Source: Acanthopleura granulata
Taxonomy: Eukaryota; Mollusca; Polyplacophora; Chitonida; Chitonidae
DNA: 64,000 bases
Reading direction: 5' to 3'
NCBI GenBank assembly: GCA_016165875.1
Contig: JABBOT010000006.1
Coordinates: 1,575,438-1,639,437, forward strand
Under the pieces are notes generated by a model. That model did no database searches. It saw nothing but the letters and a program-made list of their open reading frames with translations, and was not told the DNA's origin. The translations under genes were made by a program, and so were the position numbers. Positions 60,701 to 64,000 of the stretch are shown one piece after another. Each line of letters opens with the position of its first letter. Within the stretch, counting starts at the first letter, position 1.

Positions 60701-61072
60701 CTGAGTCGCACACACCCACTCTCATACAAGCGACTGTCTTTTACTGAGCCACAGACACCCACACTGATACAAGTGACTGTCTTTACTGAGTCACACAGAC
60801 CCACTCTCATAAAAGCGACTGTCTCTTACTGAGCCACAGACACCCACACTGATATAAGTGACGGTCTTTACTGAGTCACACTGTGTACTCTCTGATACAA
60901 GTGATTGTCTTTACTGAGCCACAGACACCCACACTGATACAAGTGACTGCCTTTACCGAGCCAGGCACCCATACTGATATGAGGATGTAGTTACCAGGTT
61001 TTCCTCCGTCAATCTGGTGATCTCATGCTGCAATCGTGCTTCGATTGATGCATTTGGAGGTAAATCCAACGT
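45491..61072 (-). CDS. MYO5: Class V myosin heavy chain, C-terminal part (end of coiled coil and DIL/globular tail)
   Basis: Eleven exons on the - strand join in frame to 473 codons plus TAA: 61072-60995, 59571-59478, 56563-56414, 55673-55522, 53614-53525, 52282-52132, 51015-50882, 49148-49077, 47008-46923, 46316-46145, 45733-45491. They encode the end of the coiled coil ([15 protein letters not shown]) and the complete cargo-binding globular tail with its DIL domain. Signature stretches are [94 protein letters not shown] and [17 protein letters not shown]. Myosin V is a processive actin motor that carries vesicles, organelles and RNPs, and this tail binds adaptors such as Rab effectors. The motor, neck and most of the coiled coil lie 5' of the window. 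There is no frameshift or premature stop. Five introns begin with minisatellites (separate entries). Confidence 0.97.
45760..46162 (-). repeat. 30-bp minisatellite spanning the 5' splice site of the penultimate MYO5 exon, about 13 copies
   Basis: On the - strand the exon end AACCTGACAGTGGCTCAG plus GTAAGCTGCGCAAATC is followed by diverged copies of the same junction, such as CTCATTGTGGATCAG|GTAAAC, CACTCTGACTAAG|GTGAGC and CTCAATGTGGCTCAG|GTACAT. Units are mostly 30 bp: about 14 exon-like and 16 intron-like bases. The array fills nearly the whole 411-bp intron. Its last copy, GTGGCATGAG|GTAAGCTG, lies only about 45 bp before the acceptor. The exon frame stays open through the array to about 45776. 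Confidence 0.9.
46145..46316 (-). CDS. MYO5: MYO5 DIL-domain exon (penultimate)
   Basis: Acceptor ATGATTTCAG and donor GCTCAG|GTAAGC. Reads [20 protein letters not shown], then [20 protein letters not shown], then MCNNLTVAQ. Phase 2 in, phase 0 out. Confidence 0.97.
46685..46936 (-). repeat. 38-bp minisatellite spanning a MYO5 5' splice site, 7 copies
   Basis: The unit on the - strand is CATGCAAATCAG|GTGAGAAC followed by GAGTGTTAAAATGATAGA. The first copy is the real exon end (Met-Gln-Ile-Arg) with its donor. Six more follow with spacings of 44, 37, 38, 38, 38 and 38 bp. CATGCAAATCAG and CATGCTGATCAG forms both occur, and every copy keeps CAG|GTGAGA. Confidence 0.95.
46923..47008 (-). CDS. 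MYO5: MYO5 DIL-domain exon
   Basis: Acceptor TTTTTTGTTGCAG and donor AAATCAG|GTGAGA. Reads [20 protein letters not shown], then NWSKGMQI and the split Arg. Phase 0 in, phase 2 out. Among the most conserved parts of the myosin V tail. Confidence 0.97.
47009..48267 (-). other. 3' part of a MYO5 intron, no gene seen
   Basis: Between the exon at 47008 and the 45-bp array at 48275-48955. AT-rich single-copy sequence with no SINE core or exon recognised. Confidence 0.5.
48275..48955. repeat. 45-bp minisatellite inside a MYO5 intron, about 15 copies
   Basis: The + strand unit is CTTATCTGCCTTATCACACA plus TGTGACTGAGACAGTTCCTA plus CCATC. Variants (GAGATAG, GAGACCG, TTATGACAC) recur in a fixed order: the five-unit block starting near 48300 repeats near 48540, giving a higher-order period of about 225-240 bp. 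The 45-bp length keeps frames open on both strands. The array starts about 120 bp past the donor at 49077 and does not include it. No protein is called. Confidence 0.93.
49077..49148 (-). CDS. MYO5: MYO5 tail exon
   Basis: Acceptor GTCATTTCAG and donor TTTAAACAG|GTCAGT. Reads [20 protein letters not shown], then VFKQ. 24 codons, phase 0 in and out. DPELVKQV is a conserved myosin V stretch. Confidence 0.95.
50882..51015 (-). CDS. MYO5: MYO5 tail exon
   Basis: Acceptor TTTGTGGCTTCAG and donor AAACAT|GTGAGT. Reads [20 protein letters not shown], then [10 protein letters not shown] and [10 protein letters not shown]. Phase 1 in, phase 0 out. LEHE-I-G matches the family; the Ser/Arg-rich linker is variable in the family. 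Confidence 0.95.
52132..52282 (-). CDS. MYO5: MYO5 tail exon
   Basis: Acceptor TTTGTGGCAG and donor ATGATAG|GTAGGT. Reads [20 protein letters not shown], then [20 protein letters not shown] and IQPMI. Phase 0 in, phase 1 out. A second AG six bases in (TTTCAG) would drop VFQ; the first AG keeps the family's spacing. Confidence 0.95.
52728..53562 (-). repeat. 61-bp minisatellite made of a MYO5 exon end plus its 5' splice site, 14 copies
   Basis: The unit on the - strand has 37 bases identical or nearly identical to the exon end (ATTCCTGCATAACC through GGCGAGGAG) followed by 24 intron-like bases (GTAAGACAGAGC, then ACAGTCCTGCAG). The TTACCTCC motif (complement of the donor) occurs at 52728, 52789, 52850 and on to 53521, an exact 61-bp step 13 times. 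The copy at 53521 is the real donor. Every copy keeps GAG|GTAAG and a CTGCAG before the exon-like part. Copies differ at only a few bases. Reading on past the true donor gives TAA within the next unit. Confidence 0.97.
53525..53614 (-). CDS. MYO5: MYO5 tail exon whose 3' end is tandemly copied into the intron
   Basis: Acceptor GTGGTTTTACAG and donor GAGGAG|GTAAGA. Reads [20 protein letters not shown], then [10 protein letters not shown]. Phase 0 in and out. The last 37 nt and the donor recur 13 more times downstream. Confidence 0.96.
53700..53830 (-). repeat. SINE family A copy, - orientation
   Basis: CTATTTATTTATTGATTTGT, CACCGTATTCAAGAACATTT, ATTATGGTGGGAGGAAACCT and CCCACGACCATCCACAG. It has an internal deletion before the GGGAGG core. 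Confidence 0.85.
55522..55673 (-). CDS. MYO5: MYO5 tail exon
   Basis: Acceptor TGTCTTTACAG and donor ATCAAG|GTAACT. Reads [20 protein letters not shown], then [20 protein letters not shown], then [10 protein letters not shown]. Phase 1 in, phase 0 out. Start of the conserved globular tail. Confidence 0.97.
55742..56430 (-). repeat. 30-bp minisatellite grown from a MYO5 5' splice junction, about 23 copies
   Basis: On the - strand the true junction is CACCTCATTACAG|GTCAGTA. The next two units and the last three (about 55750-55840) keep a recognisable CAGGTCAGT or CAGGTCAAT donor. About 16 central units instead read CACCTCATTGTGGGGAAGTA, homogenised and without the donor GT. Two central units are 29 bp. 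The array occupies most of the 740-bp intron, and the - strand stays open across it as ([10 protein letters not shown])n and frame-shifted forms. Confidence 0.95.
56414..56563 (-). CDS. MYO5: MYO5 exon linking the coiled coil and globular tail
   Basis: Acceptor TTGTTTTCAAG (a weak CAAG) and donor ATTACAG|GTCAGT. Reads [20 protein letters not shown], then [20 protein letters not shown], then IKHLIT. Phase 1 in, phase 1 out. GMLEY-K-DE is conserved in the family. Confidence 0.95.
57470..57690 (-). repeat. SINE family A, diverged near full-length copy, - orientation
   Basis: GTTTTACACAGTATTCAAAA, GGCCGTCAGCATTCTGGTGG, CCACAAGTTGCTGGTACC, then AGCAATCGCACTGGTGAGAA and a head ending GGGCTACACAGGCCC. 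Confidence 0.75.
57722..57845. repeat. 62-bp direct duplication, two copies
   Basis: AACAAAAACATGAGTGTCAG through GTACATGTGTTCTCAAA is repeated at a 62-bp step, with three mismatches near the middle (TAAAGG versus TCACGG). It lies in a MYO5 intron. Confidence 0.9.
57846..59477 (-). other. MYO5 intron sequence, no nested gene seen
   Basis: The 5' part of the intron following exon 59571-59478 on the - strand. No repeats matching SINE A or B and no array were recognised. Its donor, GACG|GTAAGTGG, has no tandem copies, so it serves as an internal contrast to the array-bearing introns. Confidence 0.5.
59478..59571 (-). CDS. MYO5: MYO5 coiled-coil exon
   Basis: Acceptor GTTGTTGTAG and donor GAGACG|GTAAGT. 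Reads [20 protein letters not shown], then [11 protein letters not shown]. Phase 0 in, phase 1 out. Heptad-type spacing of I/V/L fits a coiled coil. Confidence 0.95.
59985..60994 (-). repeat. 42-bp minisatellite starting at a MYO5 5' splice site, about 23 copies
   Basis: The - strand unit is GTAAAGACAGTCACTTGTAT plus CAGTGTGGGTCTGTGTGACT plus CA. The first, diverged unit is the intron start itself (GTAACTACATCCTCATATCA). Each unit opens with a GTAA donor-like string. The array runs about 1 kb. Unlike the other donor arrays, the exon's own last bases are not copied. The 42-bp period keeps frames open on both strands. Confidence 0.92.
60995..61072 (-). CDS. MYO5: MYO5 coiled-coil exon (most 5' in the window)
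   Basis: Acceptor TTTGTTTGCAG and donor AACCTG|GTAACT. Reads [20 protein letters not shown], then LTEENL. 26 codons, phase 0 in and out. It matches the conserved end of the myosin V coiled coil. The preceding exon was not found before position 64000. Confidence 0.95.
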
Positions 61073-61124
61073 CTGCAAACAAATAATTATAGAATACATG
61101 TACATAAAGAATCATGACTATACC

Positions 61125-61220
61125 AGTCAATGCACTCTACCATCAAAAATGTACCAGTCAATACACTCAAAAATATACCAGTCAATACACTCAAAAATGT
61201 ACCAGTCAATAAATTCTACC
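61125..61220 (-). repeat. 24-bp tandem repeat just upstream of a MYO5 3' splice site, about 4 copies
   Basis: The + strand unit is TACCAGTCAATACACTCAAA plus AATG. On the - strand, each copy carries TATTGACTGG, a possible branch-point-like sequence, 50-150 bases before the acceptor at 61073. Confidence 0.8.
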
Positions 61221-62035
61221 GAGCAGTTTAAATATGCAGTACATGCACATAAGTGATTTTACACAATACAGCTTGCAGGATATAAGATGTCAAACACATC
61301 TGCATTACAATGGAAAAGAACTACAAAAGAACTTTCTGAAAAACAAGAACAAAAAATTAGAATTAAATATCAATTACACTCAAAAGCAGAAAGTCATGAA
61401 TATGAATCAAATGTACACCTGTGGCACGAAATTTTCCAAAGGTAAATAATAAAGAACTACTTGAATAATTTCAACAAAAAGGTCCAACGATTCCCTAAAA
61501 TCATTTAAAAGTGGGTGCAAAGATGTCACCATAAGTGTTCCACTGAAAGGACAAAGCTTAAAATAAAGCAGTTAATATGTGATATGTGATTGTACAATGA
61601 GAATGAAAACAATATATGAAACTTAACAATTAAAGATAGCCTCTGCACCTTCAAAATGATTGGGGGAAGACGGTAATATGTGTTGTTTTGTAGTAAGTGT
61701 GAATTACACAGCAACAGAAATATCAAGGAGAGAAGAAAGGACTAACAATAAAACCTATCAAACTCTTCAGAAAAAGCAAGTGTATAATAACATACGCACA
61801 AACGCTTAAAAGATGAAATGCACTTTTGCCCAAACATGTACATTTATCAGTACTTTCATATACTTGTGTATCACTTGTACTATGAACATTTGCAAAGTGT
61901 CTCTATTTAAGCAACTTGAAGATATTCCACATGTGTAGGGATAATTTTGATATCGGGACATTTTGGTTTGAGAACATTTTAAGATATTCATGAAAAATTA
62001 AATTAATACCGAAATGGTTCTTTCATTAAAATCAA

Positions 62036-62200
62036 TTATTTATTTATTTCTTTCACAAATTTTTGTTTAGTGCCATAATCAAGACCTTTTCATCTGTACA
62101 ATGACTGTCACTTTTAAGGAAACCAGATAACCCGGACTAAACCACCAGCCTTTTGGCAAGTTACTGACGAACCTTCCCACGTCGATTTCATATACAACAT
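62036..62200 (-). repeat. SINE family B core and tail, - orientation
   Basis: On the - strand GTGGGAAGGTTCGTCAGTAA, CTTGCCAAAAGGCTGGTGGT, TTCC, then TCTTGATTATGGCACTAAAC and an AATAAATAAATA tail. It matches the 26231-26612 element. Confidence 0.7.
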
Positions 62201-62284
62201 GCAGTTTTTAATACACACTCCAGGACGAAGCAACACATGCATGTGTTTATATGGATATGTATGAGATGTAATACAGGATTTCAC

Positions 62285-62520
62285 TATGGTAACATGCAGG
62301 CATCCAAGTCACAAGGACTGAACAACCCCATGCAGTTCAAGCCCAGCACATGTTGGCTTCCTCTCCAGTCTTATGTGGGACAGTGTGCCAGCATCTTCCA
62401 GATGGTTGAGGATTCCCCCGTGCCCTGCCCGGTTTCTTCCCACCATAATGCTGGCCGCCATCACGTAAGTGATATATTCTTGACTATGACGTAAAATACT
62501 GATCAAATAAATAAATAAAT
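62285..62520 (+). repeat. SINE family A copy, + orientation
   Basis: CAGTTCAAGCCCAGCACATG, TTGGCTTCCTCTCCAGTCTT, CCCACCATAATGCTGGCCGC and AAATAAATAAATAAAT. The head is diverged. Confidence 0.85.
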
Positions 62521-62559
62521 CCCTTGCATTTTACTAACACCTGTATGATATTTGACAAA

Positions 62560-62665
62560 GGATTTCCTCGGTGGGTGGGTTACACCAGGATCTGAACTCA
62601 AATCTCCATGAATCTCCCAAGTCCAGCTTTCTACCAAGTGAGCTGAAGGGGAGTTCTCGCCAGTT
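62560..62665 (-). repeat. tRNA-like SINE head or tRNA pseudogene
   Basis: On the - strand TTCAGCTCACTTGGTAGAAA (A-box-like) is followed by GAGTTCAGATCCTGGTG (B-box-like) at tRNA spacing. The arms do not form a clean cloverleaf, so a functional tRNA is unlikely. Confidence 0.55.
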
Positions 62666-63145
62666 ATAAATGCTGGTGTAATGTTCATGGTAGACTGATA
62701 TGCTACATTTACACATCGGGCTCTTGGAGGAGGAGATCCCAGCACCACTGGGTAGAAGGGTCTCATTCACACAGCAGAATGATCCAATGGCTACCCATGA
62801 AAATGGTGCAGCAGCTTTGTTCAATGTCGAGACGCCATCTTTCTTTTTGGCACCACACAAAAAATGTCCTCCAAAGAAGAGGTTGTGAGGCTTGTGGCCA
62901 CCTTTTTTCATAATCTTGTGTAATCGTTACATACATGTATGGCCTGGCAACATCTTCAGTATTAAATAGTCCCAAACAGAACATCAAGAATTCACGACTT
63001 CTGCAAAACTTCATGAAACAAATTTTCTTGTAATTTTCCTACTGGAAATTTCCTAGTGGAATTATTTGTCTAAACACTGGTACTTCAATGTCAAATGTAA
63101 GTATGCTGAAGGCATGCTGCAATTAAGTTTGTGTGTCAAAAAAGA

Positions 63146-63462
63146 TCATTTGCATGTGGAAAACCTATTTGGAGCAGATGTGTTGTAAGCTGTAAATGTG
63201 AAATTTTCTTTGTAATCAGCTTCAAAAATTCTATCAGTATTCATTGACACCAGAATTTTTGCACGTGCTATTTTGAAACTATTTGTTACTGTCTCCTTGG
63301 CACAAGATGACATTTGGACATCAAGCACAGACTGCCTGCCATATGACATTTGAACAGTCATGCTCATTTCATTTTGTAATGCGTAACAACCTAACGTCTG
63401 TATATCAAAGGGATACAGAACTGTCCCTGATTGGTTGACAACAGAGATGGGATCTCCTGGGT
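63146..63462 (-). CDS. Unrecognised ORF or possible exon of a nested or transposed gene
   Basis: On the - strand, after a pyrimidine-rich stretch ending TTTGACCCAG, a 105-codon open frame begins DPISVVNQSGTVLYPFDIQT and ends NTSAPNRFSTCK with TGA. It has several N-glycosylation sequons (NQS, NFT, NTS) and four cysteines. It is not part of myosin V. I do not recognise a family. It could be the last exon of another gene, an old retrocopy, or chance. Confidence 0.3.
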
Positions 63463-64000
63463 CAAAGGAGAAGAAAAACATGAAAATGATGCAAGAATCA
63501 CATGAAAGAGGATAAAAGTTTATTTGCAAATATGGTCTTTAATATTTTTTTAAAGAGAAGAAGAGTATTTGAAAATATTTTTGTTTGGTGGGTATTTGGG
63601 ACCAACTTTTGTATTTGTTGTCATAGCAAAATAATGTTCTAAATAAGAATGTGATGCATGTCTAATTAAATTATTTGAATGCAAATGTGTTGATTATATC
63701 CAAACATACGCATATAAACTGAATTATGATAATATTTATGAATATATTAAAAATATAAATATGATCCAATTCCAGGTTTAATGCATTTGTTAGCTAAAAT
63801 GGACAAATTGTAGTGCAAAAATATTTATTAAACATGTGTTACATCCTCATTTATAACTTTATTACACAAAGATTATATTTATCAAAAAGTGGTACCAAAT
63901 ACACACCATACAAAAATTATTTTCAAGTGTCCTTTTCTCCTGACAGAGAAATGAAAAAAAAATACTCAAGACCACATTTACAACCAGCTTTTCGTACTCT

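Noticed and set aside
60180..60747. Open frames of 117-181 codons on both strands
   Set aside because: They are produced by the 42-bp intronic repeat and have no coding features.
62560..62665. Functional tRNA gene on the - strand
   Set aside because: A- and B-box-like motifs are present, but the stems do not pair well. A SINE head or pseudogene fits better.

Overview
The window is nuclear DNA from an animal. It has short exons separated by GT-AG introns, many dispersed SINEs and many minisatellites, and no bacterial-style gene packing. The commonest SINE, with its AATAAA-type tail and GGGAGGAAACCGGGCAGAGCCC-like core, is of a kind I associate with molluscs and related lophotrochozoans. A marine mollusc is my best guess; the species is not determined.

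Three protein genes can be assembled exon by exon with matching phases. (1) On the + strand, 1043-9914 holds the 3' part of a gene for a FAS1 (fasciclin) repeat protein ending in a GPI-anchor-type tail. (2) On the + strand, 20970-34668 holds a complete 10-exon paralogue: 446 aa, a signal peptide, three FAS1 domains and a GPI-type tail. (3) On the - strand, 61072-45491 holds the last 11 exons (473 codons plus stop) of a class V myosin heavy chain, covering the end of the coiled coil and the whole globular cargo-binding (DIL/GTD) domain. Its 5' part lies beyond position 64000.

Layout: 1-1042, no gene seen; 1043-9914, FAS1 gene A; 9915-20969, intergenic DNA with a terminal-inverted-repeat transposon (12686-13170), SINEs and a 1.8-kb 19/21-bp minisatellite (18150-19915); 20970-34668, FAS1 gene B; 34669-45490, gene-poor DNA, part of which may be the myosin 3' UTR; 45491-61072, myosin V; 61073-64000, upstream myosin intron with SINEs and one unexplained ORF.

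The most unusual signal is a recurring link between minisatellites and splice sites. Five of the ten complete myosin V introns begin with a tandem array. In four of these the repeat unit spans the exon end plus the 5' splice site (units of 61, 38, 30 and 30 bp). In the fifth, the 42-bp array starts at the donor itself. In FAS1 gene B, a 36-bp array runs into a 3' splice site, and each unit is itself a pyrimidine tract that usually ends in AG. Several arrays therefore carry many spare splice sites, and two have 30-bp units that would extend the exon in frame. I treat this as the candidate undescribed system: splice-junction-anchored minisatellites that may create, lengthen or diversify introns. 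The sequence shows the structure; any function is inference.
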